Assembly (NCBI RefSeq): GCF_002285495.1
Contig: NZ_CP016786.1
Span: 200,001-264,000, forward strand
DNA length: 64,000 bases
From: Clostridium isatidis
Lineage (GTDB): Bacteria; Bacillota; Clostridia; Clostridiales; Clostridiaceae
Direction: 5' to 3'
Position 1 is the stretch's first letter. Each line of letters opens with the position of its first letter. Below are positions 26,681-35,473 of this stretch, in pieces. The notes below the pieces were generated by a model. It was not told the DNA's origin. It searched no databases and saw only the letters and a list, made by a program, of their open reading frames with translations. A program made the position numbers and the translations under genes.

Positions 26681-27349
26681 ATGGTAAGTGCTATAATTTT
26701 GGCAGGGGGAAAAGGTAAAAGAATGGGATCCAAGGTGAGTAAGCAATATATACAGTTAAAAGGAAAACCCATTTTATATTATACCCTAACAAAATTTATT
26801 AATTCCCATTATATAGATAAAATAATTTTAGTTTTACCAAAAGATGAAATAGAATATTGTAAAGAGAATGTTTTAGATAAGTATTCCTTGAAGATTGATA
26901 AAATAGTTGAAGGTGGAAAAGAGAGACAAGATTCTGTTTATAATGCCTTGAAGGAAGTTGATGATTCAGAAATTATTTTAATTCATGACGGTGCAAGACC
27001 TTTTACAAAAAACAGCATAATAGAAGATGGAATAAAATATGCAAGGCGATATGGGGCGGCAGCTCCAGGAGTTACGCCAAAGGATACTATTAAGATAATT
27101 GATGAAAATGGATTTTCTAAATTCACACCAGTAAGAAATACTTTAGTGGCTATACAAACTCCTCAGGTATTTAAGGCAGAAATAATAAAGGAATGTCATA
27201 AAAGAATAAAAGAAGAGGGCATATCCGTTACCGATGATACTATGGTTGTTGAAAGATATAACAATAAAGTATATTTATATGAAGGTGACTATGAAAATAT
27301 AAAGGTTACTACTCCAGAAGACTTGATTTTAGCGGAAAAGCTAATATAA
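26681..27349 (+). CDS. ispD: 2-C-methyl-D-erythritol 4-phosphate cytidylyltransferase
   Basis: 222 residues; joins CTP and MEP in the MEP isoprenoid pathway. Nucleotide-binding LAGGKGKRMG (7-16), HDGARPF and TPQVF motifs are present. It follows yacL by 15 bases. ispF, the usual next gene, is not here; proS with its own T-box comes next. SD taggtg. Confidence 0.95.
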   Translation: MVSAIILAGGKGKRMGSKVSKQYIQLKGKPILYYTLTKFINSHYIDKIILVLPKDEIEYCKENVLDKYSLKIDKIVEGGKERQDSVYNALKEVDDSEIILIHDGARPFTKNSIIEDGIKYARRYGAAAPGVTPKDTIKIIDENGFSKFTPVRNTLVAIQTPQVFKAEIIKECHKRIKEEGISVTDDTMVVERYNNKVYLYEGDYENIKVTTPEDLILAEKLI

Positions 27350-27363
27350 TGGTAATAACTTTA

Positions 27364-27392
27364 TTGACAAGATTTTTTGTAAAATATATAAT
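27364..27392 (+). promoter_or_regulatory. Consensus promoter of the proS T-box transcript
   Basis: TTGACA (27364-27369), exactly 17 bases, TATAAT (27387-27392): both boxes perfect. Transcription should start near 27399. Confidence 0.92.
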
Positions 27393-27398
27393 AAATTA

Positions 27399-27615
27399 AG
27401 CTAAAAGTTAATATTACCAAAACGTTGAAGAAGAATAGTAGAATCCGATGTTCAGAGAGAAAATTCATAGGCTGAAAAATTTTCAATAGGGTTTGAACCA
27501 GCTTTGGAGTATAGGTAAAAACTATCGGTTTAATACCGTTATCATTTTAGAGAACAAATTTAGGTGGTACCGCGATACAAGTTCGCCCTAATGCATTAGG
27601 GTGAACTTTTTTTAT
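27399..27615 (+). promoter_or_regulatory. T-box riboswitch controlling proS
   Basis: tRNA-sensing leader. Stem I spans about 27415-27515 and contains the AGTAGAA-type bulge; the specifier triplet is CCA at 27498-27500 (Pro codon). The T-box core aggtggtaccgcg is at 27562-27574. The terminator is a 12-bp stem (27581-27592 with 27593-27604) plus a seven-T run. Uncharged tRNA-Pro should stabilise the antiterminator and allow proS transcription. Confidence 0.95.
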
Positions 27616-27678
27616 TATACTGTATTTTAAATAAATGATTTAAATTTATATAAAAATATACATTAGGAGGAAGCAAAT

Positions 27679-29391
27679 ATGAAAATGTCCAATATGTTAA
27701 TATCAACATTAAGAGAAGTTCCAGCAGAAGCAGAAATAGATAGCCATAAACTAATGCTAAGAGCTGGTATGATAAGAAAAATGGCTTCAGGAATATATAA
27801 TTATATGCCATTAGGTTTAAAGGTTTTAAAGAATGTTGAAGATATAATAAGGGAAGAAATGAATAATGCAGGAGCTCAAGAATTTTTAGCATCAGCAATT
27901 ATTCCAGCAGAACTTTGGCAAGAATCAGGAAGATGGGGAGCTTATGGAGCAGAAATGTTTAGGTTAAAAGATAGAAATGATAGAGATTTTTGTCTTGGAC
28001 CAACTCATGAAGAAGTATTTACTGATATAGCAAGAAATGAAATAAAATCCTATAAACAATTACCATTAAATCTTTATCAAATACAAACTAAGTATAGAGA
28101 TGAAAGAAGACCAAGATTTGGCGTTATGAGATCAAGAGAGTTTGTAATGAAGGACGCATATAGCTTTGATAAGGATCAAGATGGATTAGATATTTCTTAC
28201 AATAAAATGAGAGATGCTTATATCAAAATTTTTGAAAGATGCGGAATAGTAGCTAAGCCAGTTGATGCTGATACAGGAGCTATTGGAGGATCTGGTTCTG
28301 CTGAATTTATGGTTAAATCAGAAGTTGGAGAAGATGATGTAGTGTTCTGTACAAATTGCGATTATGCAGCCAATATAGAAAAGGCACCATCAACTCCAGA
28401 AAAAGCTGAAAAGGAAGCTTATAAAGAAATAAACAAGATAGAAACACCTAATGTAAGAACTATAGAAGATTTAATTAAATTCTTTAATACAACAGAAAAG
28501 AAATTTGCTAAAACCTTGATATACAATGCAGATGGTAAAATAGTTGCAGTTATGGTTAGGGGAGACAGAGAAGTTAACGAAGTTAAGCTTTCTAATGCCT
28601 TAGGCGGAGTTGTTGATTTAAGTATGGCAAGTGCTGAAGAAGTTATGAAGGCCACAAGTGCACAAGTAGGATTTGCAGGCCCTATAAATTTAAAGGTTGA
28701 TACTTTATTAGTAGATAAAGAAGTAGCTAATATGTATAATTTTATTGTAGGAGCTAATGAAACTGGATATCACTTTGAAAATGTTAACTATGGAAGAGAT
28801 TTTGAAGGTATAGTTGGGGATTATAGAAATATAACAGAAGGTGAAAATTGTCCTGTTTGTGGTGGAAAAATAACAATATCAAAGGGAACAGAAGTTGGTC
28901 ATATATTTAAGCTTGGAACAAAGTATTCTGAAGCTATGAATGCAAAGTTTATAGATGAAAATGGAAAGGAAGTTCCATTTGTAATGGGCTGCTATGGAAT
29001 AGGTGTAACAAGAACAATGGCATCAATAATAGAACAAAATCATGATGAAAATGGAATAATATGGCCATTATCAGTAGCTCCATATCATGTTAATGTTATA
29101 GCAGTAAACATAAAAGATGAAATGCAGATGAAGGTTGCAAATGAAATATATGAAGAACTAAAGGCTTTAGGAGTAGATGTTATTTTTGATGATAGAAATG
29201 AAAGAGCTGGAGTAAAATTTAAAGATTCAGATCTTATGGGAATCCCAATGAGAATAACTGTTGGTAAGAAGGTAACAGAAGGTCAAGTAGAATTTAAATT
29301 AAGAACTTCAGAAGTTGAAAATATTAAGATAGAAGAAGTTGTAGCTAGGGTAAAAGAAGAGTTTGAGAAAAATAAAATATCTATTAGATAG
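27679..29391 (+). CDS. proS: Prolyl-tRNA synthetase (bacterial type with editing insertion)
   Basis: 570 residues, class II synthetase. The length shows the long bacterial form with the INS editing domain (about 225-390) between motifs 2 and 3. Motif 2 is in RPRFGVMRSREFVMKDAYS and the C-terminal anticodon domain ends the protein. It is preceded by a T-box with a Pro specifier. SD aggagg seven to eight bases before ATG. cysS follows at 12 bases, so cysS is under the proline T-box unless it has its own signal. Confidence 0.97.
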   Translation: MKMSNMLISTLREVPAEAEIDSHKLMLRAGMIRKMASGIYNYMPLGLKVLKNVEDIIREEMNNAGAQEFLASAIIPAELWQESGRWGAYGAEMFRLKDRNDRDFCLGPTHEEVFTDIARNEIKSYKQLPLNLYQIQTKYRDERRPRFGVMRSREFVMKDAYSFDKDQDGLDISYNKMRDAYIKIFERCGIVAKPVDADTGAIGGSGSAEFMVKSEVGEDDVVFCTNCDYAANIEKAPSTPEKAEKEAYKEINKIETPNVRTIEDLIKFFNTTEKKFAKTLIYNADGKIVAVMVRGDREVNEVKLSNALGGVVDLSMASAEEVMKATSAQVGFAGPINLKVDTLLVDKEVANMYNFIVGANETGYHFENVNYGRDFEGIVGDYRNITEGENCPVCGGKITISKGTEVGHIFKLGTKYSEAMNAKFIDENGKEVPFVMGCYGIGVTRTMASIIEQNHDENGIIWPLSVAPYHVNVIAVNIKDEMQMKVANEIYEELKALGVDVIFDDRNERAGVKFKDSDLMGIPMRITVGKKVTEGQVEFKLRTSEVENIKIEEVVARVKEEFEKNKISIR

Positions 29392-29403
29392 GGGGTATTA
29401 AAA

Positions 29404-30804
29404 ATGAAGATTTATAATAGTTTAACTAGAAAAAAAGAAGAGTTCGTCCCTATTACTCCAGGAGAAATAAAGATGTATGTTTGTGGCCCAACTGTATATA
29501 ATTATTTTCATATAGGGAATGGAAGAACTTTTATAATTTTTGATACTATTAGAAGATATTTTGAGTATAGAGGTTATAAGGTTAAATATGTACAAAACTT
29601 TACTGATATTGATGATAAAATGATAAAGAGAGCAAATGAAGAAGGTACGACTGTAAAGGATGTTGGAGATAAATATATTCAGGAGTACTATAAAGATGCA
29701 GATGGCTTAAATATAAAGAGGGCTTCTATTAATCCTAGAGCAACAGAATTTGTAGAAGATATTATTGAATTTATTAGTGGCTTAATTGAAAAAGGCTATG
29801 CTTATGAAGTAGATGGAGATGTATATTTTAGAACTAATAAATTTGAAAGTTATGGTCAGTTAATAGGTCAAAATCTTGAAGATTTAAAAGTAGGAGCAAG
29901 AATTAATGTAGATGAAAGAAAAGAAGACCCAATGGATTTTGCATTATGGAAAGCTCAAAAGCCTGGTGAACCAGCTTGGGATAGTCCATGGGGAAAAGGA
30001 AGACCAGGATGGCATATAGAATGCTCCTGCATGGCAAAAAAATTATTAGGAGAAACTATAGATATTCATGCTGGAGGAGTAGATTTAACCTTCCCTCATC
30101 ATGAAAATGAAATAGCTCAAAGTGAAGCTCTAACAGGTAAAAAGTTTGCAAACTACTGGATGCATGGTGCTTTCTTAAATATAAACAATCAAAAAATGTC
30201 TAAGTCTTTAAATAACTTTTTAACTGCAAGAGAAATATTAAAAGATTATAGTGCAGATGTTGTAAGATTTTTAATGTTATCAGGTCACTATAGATCACCT
30301 TTAAATTTTAGCGATGATCTTCTTGAATCAGCTAAATCATCAGTAGAGAGAATGTATAATGCTATAAGTAATTTAGAAAACCTAATAGATGAAGTTGAAA
30401 AAGAAAAAATGGATGATAATGAAAGAGAATATCTAAAATCTCTAGATGTATATAGACAAAAATATATAGAAAAGATGGACGATGATTTTAATACAGCAGA
30501 TGCTATAACAGCCATTTTTGATTTAATTAAAGATATAAATACAAATATTTCAATCAATTCTTCAAAGGAACTTTGCCAAGAAGTGTTAAGCCTAATTAGA
30601 GAATTAGGATCTCCTCTTGGAATACTTCAAAACTCAACAAAATTAAGTTTAGAAGATGAAGTGGAGGAACTAATAAGACAAAGACAAGAAGCAAGAAAAA
30701 ATAAAAATTTTGCTTTAGCTGATAAAATAAGAGATGATTTAAAAGCTAGAAATATAATTTTAGAAGATACTCCACAAGGAGTAAGATGGAAAATTATAAA
30801 GTAA
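29404..30804 (+). CDS. cysS: Cysteinyl-tRNA synthetase
   Basis: 466 residues, class I synthetase. Zinc ligand C27 is in VCGPT, HIGN is at 36-39 and KMSKS at 264-268. The C-terminal helical anticodon-binding region is full length. SD ggggg before ATG. It is the standard neighbour of mrnC and rlmB. Confidence 0.97.
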   Translation: MKIYNSLTRKKEEFVPITPGEIKMYVCGPTVYNYFHIGNGRTFIIFDTIRRYFEYRGYKVKYVQNFTDIDDKMIKRANEEGTTVKDVGDKYIQEYYKDADGLNIKRASINPRATEFVEDIIEFISGLIEKGYAYEVDGDVYFRTNKFESYGQLIGQNLEDLKVGARINVDERKEDPMDFALWKAQKPGEPAWDSPWGKGRPGWHIECSCMAKKLLGETIDIHAGGVDLTFPHHENEIAQSEALTGKKFANYWMHGAFLNINNQKMSKSLNNFLTAREILKDYSADVVRFLMLSGHYRSPLNFSDDLLESAKSSVERMYNAISNLENLIDEVEKEKMDDNEREYLKSLDVYRQKYIEKMDDDFNTADAITAIFDLIKDINTNISINSSKELCQEVLSLIRELGSPLGILQNSTKLSLEDEVEELIRQRQEARKNKNFALADKIRDDLKARNIILEDTPQGVRWKIIK

Positions 30805-30811
30805 TGCTAAG

Positions 30812-30838
30812 AAGGCTGCAATATTGCAGCCTTTATTT
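30812..30838 (+). terminator. Hairpin after cysS, probable partial terminator
   Basis: Perfect 22-base palindrome (30812-30833) followed by ttattta. The T tract is weak and the mrnC SD comes directly after, so partial read-through is likely. Confidence 0.5.
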
Positions 30839-30852
30839 AGAGGAGTGATAAA

Positions 30853-31263
30853 ATGCTGGATGATTTAAGAACAAGAGAATTTACAAAAGAAGAAGCCAGG
30901 AGATTAAACCCCCTGCAGTTAGCTTTAATAGGAGATGCAGTTTTTGAAATCTTTATAAGGAATTATATCTTATCCAATAATGTAGAGTTATCTGTTCATA
31001 AAATTCATGTTAAGGCAATCCATTATGTTAAAGCTCAAGCTCAATCAAAGATAATTAAAACTATCGAAGAAAGCTTGGAGGAAGATGAATTATATATTTA
31101 TAAAAGAGGAAGAAATACAAAATCAGCAACAATCCCCAAAAATGCAGATGTAATAGATTATAGAAATGCAACCGGTTTTGAAGCATTAATTGGATATCTT
31201 TATTTAAGTGGAAATAAAACAAGATTATCAGAAATATTAGAAAAAAGCTTGGAAATAATATAA
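30853..31263 (+). CDS. mrnC: Mini-ribonuclease III
   Basis: 136 residues; RNase III catalytic domain without the dsRNA-binding domain. In Bacillus it trims both ends of 23S rRNA precursors. LIGDAVFE carries the conserved acidic residues, and a second acidic set lies near FEALIGYLYL. It lies between cysS and rlmB as usual. SD gaggagtg. Confidence 0.95.
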   Translation: MLDDLRTREFTKEEARRLNPLQLALIGDAVFEIFIRNYILSNNVELSVHKIHVKAIHYVKAQAQSKIIKTIEESLEEDELYIYKRGRNTKSATIPKNADVIDYRNATGFEALIGYLYLSGNKTRLSEILEKSLEII

Positions 31264-31295
31264 GCAGATGAAAATAATATGAAGGAGTGATTATA

Positions 31296-32174
31296 ATGAC
31301 AAAAGGTAATAGAGAAGCTAGACTTAGGGCTAGAATGGAAAGAGAGCTTTCAGAAGGAAAGACAAAAGTGAAAGGTCAAAGAGGAAGAGATATAGAAAAT
31401 CAATTTGATGATAATTTAACTTCAATAGATACAAGAGAAGATTTAGTAATTGGTAGAAATGCAGTTATGGAACTATTAAAGGGGAATAGAACTATAGAAT
31501 GTATTTATATTGCTAGTGGAAATATGGAAGGTTCTATAAAAGCAATTATTAATATAGCAAAAGAAAAAAAGGTAGTATTAAAAGAAGTTGATAGGAAAAA
31601 GCTTGATGCAATGAGCAATGGAATGAGTCATCAAGGTGTTATAGCACAAGTTACTCCTTTTGTTTATTCTGAAGTAGAAGATATGATTAAGCTTGCAGAG
31701 AAAAGAAATGAGGATCCGTTTATAGTTATTCTAGATGAAATAGAAGATCCTCATAATTTAGGATCTATAATAAGAACTGCAGAATTATGCGGGGTTCATG
31801 GAATTATCATTCCAAAGAGAAGAAATGTAGGAATAACTGCAACAGTTTATAAATCTTCTGTTGGTGCTATTGAGCATATGAAAATAGCAAAGGTTACAAA
31901 TATAAATTCTACAATTGATAAATTAAAGGAAAATGGACTTTGGATATATGGAGCAGATATAGAAGGAAAAGAATATAGTTATGAAGTAAACTTTTCAGGA
32001 CCTTGCGCAGTAGTTATTGGAAGTGAAGGAAGAGGGATATCAAAACTTACCTTAAAAAAATGTGACAAACTTGTGAAAATCCCTATGATAGGAAAAATTA
32101 ACTCTTTAAATGCTTCAGTTGCAGGTGGTATAATGATGTATGAAGTATTAAAAGGAAGATTATTAAATAAGTAA
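31296..32174 (+). CDS. rlmB: 23S rRNA (guanosine-2'-O-)-methyltransferase RlmB-like (SPOUT)
   Basis: 292 residues. The N-terminal substrate-binding domain (to about 140) is followed by a SPOUT knot with NxxExPHNxG-like LDEIEDPHNLGSI, IGSEGRGIS and SLNASVA motifs that bind SAM. It methylates a 23S guanosine in the peptidyl-transferase region. The basic N-terminal extension (first 40 residues) is common in clostridia. ATG 31296 follows AAGGAG; the in-frame GTG at 31287 overlaps it. Confidence 0.94.
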   Translation: MTKGNREARLRARMERELSEGKTKVKGQRGRDIENQFDDNLTSIDTREDLVIGRNAVMELLKGNRTIECIYIASGNMEGSIKAIINIAKEKKVVLKEVDRKKLDAMSNGMSHQGVIAQVTPFVYSEVEDMIKLAEKRNEDPFIVILDEIEDPHNLGSIIRTAELCGVHGIIIPKRRNVGITATVYKSSVGAIEHMKIAKVTNINSTIDKLKENGLWIYGADIEGKEYSYEVNFSGPCAVVIGSEGRGISKLTLKKCDKLVKIPMIGKINSLNASVAGGIMMYEVLKGRLLNK

Positions 32175-32189
32175 GGCAAAGAGGTAAAC

Positions 32190-32702
32190 GTGAGAATTAT
32201 ATTTGTTGATGGTTATAACGTAATAAATAGTTGGCCGAATTTAAAAAAAGAAAAGAAATATAGCTTTGAGGGAGCAAGGCAAACTCTTATAGATATATTA
32301 CATAACTATTCTGTATATGAAGAATGTAAAATAGTAATAGTTTTTGATGCCCATATGGTAGCTGGAAGCATTGAAAAAAAAGAAGAGATATATAAGAATG
32401 TCAGCGTAGTATTTACAAAGGATGGAGAAACAGCAGACTCATATATAGAAAGGGAAGTACATAATATTGGGAGAAAGTTTGAGGTATACGTAGTTACTTC
32501 GGATTGGCTTCAGCAGCAGATAATTTTTCAAAGAGGAGCTGTAAGAATATCATCTATAGAATTTTATAATGAAGTTTTAAAAACACAAAATAAAATTACT
32601 AGTGCAAAAGGCAGTTCTGAAAGCAATGTGAAAAATAATTTAAGTGATAATTTAGAGGAAGATATATTTAAAAAATTTGAAGCTTGGAGAAGAGGTAAAT
32701 AA
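32190..32702 (+). CDS. yacP: NYN-domain ribonuclease YacP (Rae1-like)
   Basis: 170 residues with the PIN/NYN fold: FVDGYNVINSW at the start, FDAHMVAGS in the middle and DGETADSYIE carrying the acidic site. B. subtilis YacP (Rae1) is a ribosome-associated endoribonuclease. GTG start with SD gaggtaa. Fixed position between rlmB and sigH. Confidence 0.92.
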   Translation: MRIIFVDGYNVINSWPNLKKEKKYSFEGARQTLIDILHNYSVYEECKIVIVFDAHMVAGSIEKKEEIYKNVSVVFTKDGETADSYIEREVHNIGRKFEVYVVTSDWLQQQIIFQRGAVRISSIEFYNEVLKTQNKITSAKGSSESNVKNNLSDNLEEDIFKKFEAWRRGK

Positions 32703-32718
32703 TAAGATAATTAGTATA

Positions 32719-32747
32719 TTGATATTACTTAATATTTATTATACTAT
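32719..32747 (+). promoter_or_regulatory. sigH promoter
   Basis: TTGATA (32719-32724), 17 bases, TACTAT (32742-32747), placing the transcript start near 32754, 33 bases before the TTG start of sigH. Confidence 0.6.
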
Positions 32748-32786
32748 TAGGTTATATCATAAGGGAGTAAGTGGGGTGACGAGGTA

Positions 32787-33431
32787 TTGGGATATAAAAA
32801 AAGGAAACTTGGTTTATTTTCAGAATTTGAAAATAAAACTGATGAAGAAGTTGTTATAGAAGCTAAAACAGGAAATACTAGAGCACAGGAGTTTTTGATT
32901 TCTAAATATGAAAACTTCGTAAAGGCAAAATCAAAATCTTATTTTTTAATTGGAGCAGATAAAGAAGATATATATCAAGAAGGCATGATAGGTTTATACA
33001 AAGCAATACGAGATTTTAATCCTGATAAGTTAACAAGTTTTAAAGCTTTTGCAGAACTTTGCATAACAAGGCAGATAATAACTGCTATAAAAACAGCTAC
33101 AAGACAAAAACATATTCCGTTAAATACTTACGTATCACTTAATAAACCTATTTACGAAGAAGAATCTGACAGAACTCTAATAGATGTGCTTTCAGAATTA
33201 AAAATTACGGATCCTGAGGAACTTATAATTGGAAAAGAACAGATTAAGCATATAGAAAATGAAATGAGTAAGGTCTTATCAGATTTAGAAATGGAAGTAT
33301 TACAATCTTATCTGGATGGAAAATCCTATCAAGAAATTGCAAGTGATTTAGACAGACAGGCTAAATCTATAGATAATGCTTTACAAAGAGTTAAAAGAAA
33401 GCTTGAAAAGTGTCTTTATTCAGGGAAATAA
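32787..33431 (+). CDS. sigH: RNA polymerase sigma-H factor (SigH/Spo0H)
   Basis: 214 residues, sigma-70 family; drives early sporulation and stationary-phase genes. Region 2 (DKEDIYQEGMIGLYKAIRDF, then AFAELCITRQII) is highly conserved and region 4 (SYQEIASDLDRQAKSIDNALQRVKRKL) is complete. Start TTG 32787 is chosen because GGGGTGA ends eight bases earlier and the family's KKRKLGLF N-terminus begins right after; no other in-frame start is upstream before the stop at 32760. Confidence 0.94.
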   Translation: MGYKKRKLGLFSEFENKTDEEVVIEAKTGNTRAQEFLISKYENFVKAKSKSYFLIGADKEDIYQEGMIGLYKAIRDFNPDKLTSFKAFAELCITRQIITAIKTATRQKHIPLNTYVSLNKPIYEEESDRTLIDVLSELKITDPEELIIGKEQIKHIENEMSKVLSDLEMEVLQSYLDGKSYQEIASDLDRQAKSIDNALQRVKRKLEKCLYSGK

Positions 33432-33446
33432 GTCGCTAAATTTTTA

Positions 33447-33475
33447 TTGACAAATTTTTTAGAAAATAGTAAACT
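33447..33475 (+). promoter_or_regulatory. Promoter of tRNA-Thr and tuf
   Basis: TTGACA (33447-33452), 17 bases, TAAACT (33470-33475), 32 bases before the tRNA. Confidence 0.65.
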
Positions 33476-33506
33476 TTATAATTGGTATATAAACATATAT
33501 ATAACT

Positions 33507-33582
33507 GCTCACGTAGCTCAGTAGGCAGAGCGTCGCCTTGGTAAGGCGGAGGTCGTCGGTTCAATCCCGATCGTGAGCTCCA
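33507..33582 (+). tRNA. tRNA-Thr (anticodon GGT)
   Basis: 76 bases with acceptor arms gctcacg and cgtgagc, anticodon loop ttggtaa (GGT, Thr), T loop ggttcaatccc, and encoded CCA. It is 57 bases before tuf, the classic tRNA-tuf arrangement. Confidence 0.96.
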
Positions 33583-33639
33583 ATTAATATTACAAAACGC
33601 TAGGCAAAGTTTATTAAGAAAATAAAAGGAGGATTTACA

Positions 33640-34833
33640 ATGGCAAAGTCAAAATTCGAAAGAAGTAAACCACACGTAAATATTGGTACAATTGGTCACG
33701 TAGACCACGGTAAGACAACATTAACAGCTGCAATAACAACTGTTTTATCAAAAAAAGGATATGCAGAAGCATTTGATTATGCATCAATCGATAAAGCACC
33801 AGAAGAAAAAGAAAGAGGAATCACAATAAATACAGCTCACGTAGAATATCAAACAGACAACAGACACTATGCACACGTTGACTGTCCAGGACACGCTGAC
33901 TACGTTAAGAACATGATTACTGGAGCTGCACAAATGGACGGAGCAATTCTAGTTGTATCAGCAGCAGACGGTCCAATGCCACAAACAAGAGAACACATAC
34001 TACTAGCATCAAGAGTTGGTGTTGATTACATAGTAGTATTCTTAAATAAGGCAGATATGGTAGACGACGAAGAATTATTAGAATTAGTTGAAATGGAAGT
34101 TAGAGAATTATTAAGCGAATACAACTTCCCAGGAGACGATATTCCAATAATTAAGGGATCAGCTTTAAGAGCATTAGAAAACCCAACTGATCCAGAAGCA
34201 ACAGCTTGTATTCTAGAACTTATGGATGCAGTAGATAGCTACATCCCAACTCCAGAAAGAGCAACAGATAAGCCATTCTTAATGCCAGTAGAAGACGTAT
34301 TTACAATCACTGGTAGAGGAACAGTTGCAACAGGAAGAGTTGAAAGCGGAATTCTTAAGCTAAGCGACGAAGTTGAAATAGTAGGATTAAAAGAAGAAAG
34401 CAGAAAGACAGTAGTAACAGGAATAGAAATGTTCAGAAAGTTACTAGATGAAGCTCAAGCAGGAGATAACGTAGGGGTTCTATTAAGAGGTATCCAAAGA
34501 ACTGATATCGAAAGAGGTCAAGTATTAGCAAAACCAGGTTCAGTAAAACCTCATCAAAAATTCATAGGTCAAGTATACGTACTTAAGAAAGAAGAAGGTG
34601 GAAGACATACTCCATTCTTTGACGGATACAGACCACAATTCTACTTCAGAACAACAGACGTTACTGGAACAATCAAATTACCAGACGGAATGGAAATGGT
34701 TATGCCAGGAGACCACATTGATATGAACGTTGAATTAATCACTCCAGTTGCAATGGATGAAGGATTAAGATTCGCTATCAGAGAAGGTGGAAGAACTGTA
34801 GGTTCAGGAGTTGTTACTAAGATAGTTGAGTAA
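33640..34833 (+). CDS. tuf: Elongation factor Tu, copy 1
   Basis: 397 residues; GTPase that delivers aminoacyl-tRNA to the ribosome. G1 GHVDHGKT (19-26), the DCPGHADY and NKAD motifs, and domains 2 and 3 are complete. Protein is identical to copy 2 at 49558-50751, and the genes differ by one base that I can see (C to T in the Asp of LPDGM). Strong SD AAAGGAGG. Codons are more C/G-ending than in neighbours, as expected for very high expression. Downstream (34834-35006) has only a 7-bp hairpin and a promoter. Confidence 0.98.
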   Translation: MAKSKFERSKPHVNIGTIGHVDHGKTTLTAAITTVLSKKGYAEAFDYASIDKAPEEKERGITINTAHVEYQTDNRHYAHVDCPGHADYVKNMITGAAQMDGAILVVSAADGPMPQTREHILLASRVGVDYIVVFLNKADMVDDEELLELVEMEVRELLSEYNFPGDDIPIIKGSALRALENPTDPEATACILELMDAVDSYIPTPERATDKPFLMPVEDVFTITGRGTVATGRVESGILKLSDEVEIVGLKEESRKTVVTGIEMFRKLLDEAQAGDNVGVLLRGIQRTDIERGQVLAKPGSVKPHQKFIGQVYVLKKEEGGRHTPFFDGYRPQFYFRTTDVTGTIKLPDGMEMVMPGDHIDMNVELITPVAMDEGLRFAIREGGRTVGSGVVTKIVE

Positions 34834-34898
34834 TTAAATTTTGGTGATTATTGGAGGGATTGGGTTTTAATACTTAATCCCTTACAAAATCTTATATA

Positions 34899-34927
34899 TT
34901 GACACAAATTATCTTTTGTGGTAATGT
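34899..34927 (+). promoter_or_regulatory. Promoter upstream of rpmG-secE-nusG
   Basis: TTGACA (34899-34904), 17 bases, TAATGT (34922-34927); 80 bases before rpmG. A 7-bp hairpin (34855-34861 with 34876-34882) without a T run lies between tuf and this promoter. Confidence 0.65.
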
Positions 34928-35006
34928 GTTTAGGTAATTAACGAAAATACATTAAGATAAACATAGTAAGTTTTATATTATTTACTGTAAACTGGAGGTG
35001 CAGACT

Positions 35007-35156
35007 GTGAGAGTGAAAGTGACTTTAGCATGCACAGAGTGTAAGCAAAGAAATTATAATTCAATGAAGAACAAAAAAAATAATCCAGACAGATTAGAAA
35101 TGCATAAATACTGCAAGTTCTGTAAAAAGCATACACTTCATAAAGAAACAAAATAA
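35007..35156 (+). CDS. rpmG: Ribosomal protein L33 (zinc-binding form)
   Basis: 49 residues. Cysteines C9, C12, C36 and C39 make the zinc-ribbon (C+) version. GTG start, SD GGAGGTG six bases upstream. It precedes secE and nusG in the normal order. Confidence 0.96.
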   Translation: MRVKVTLACTECKQRNYNSMKNKKNNPDRLEMHKYCKFCKKHTLHKETK

Positions 35157-35207
35157 TTAGCTGATAAAGTGATGACATATACTCACAATAATTAAGGATG
35201 TGAAGTA

Positions 35208-35441
35208 ATGGCTGTTAAGGAAAATGTAAATTTAACTAAAAATACACCGAATAAAGGTGGAATATTTAAGTTTTTTAGAGAGGTTAAGGCAGAAGTTAAC
35301 AGAATAACTTGGCCTTCTAAAAATGAAACTAAAAAAGCGTTAATTGCAGTTGGCGTATACATACTAATATATCTTATATTAGTAGGCGGGTTAGATTATA
35401 TTTTTCAAAACCTCTTTGAATGGATTCTTAGATTAAAGTAA
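35208..35441 (+). CDS. secE: Preprotein translocase subunit SecE
   Basis: 77 residues. The amphipathic helix with FREVKAEVNRITWPS (about 24-38) precedes one membrane helix (about 46-68), the single-TM Firmicute form. It clamps SecY in the translocon. 51 bases after rpmG, 32 before nusG. Confidence 0.94.
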   Translation: MAVKENVNLTKNTPNKGGIFKFFREVKAEVNRITWPSKNETKKALIAVGVYILIYLILVGGLDYIFQNLFEWILRLK

Positions 35442-35473
35442 GGAGGTTAAGGTGATATTCACCTAAAGAAAAT
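35441..35473 (+). promoter_or_regulatory. Unusual nusG start region: SD, 4-codon ORF/hairpin, then ATG
   Basis: The only strong SD, AGGAGG (35441-35446), is 27 bases from the nusG ATG. Between them, GTG ATA TTC ACC TAA (35452-35466) is a four-codon frame at ideal distance from that SD. The same bases form a 6-bp hairpin AGGTGA/TCACCT (35450-35464). Either the hairpin folds away the gap or nusG is reached by reinitiation. Confidence 0.55.

Noticed and set aside
32677..32859. 60-residue ORF over the yacP-sigH junction
   Set aside because: Overlaps two real genes in another frame and covers the sigH promoter.
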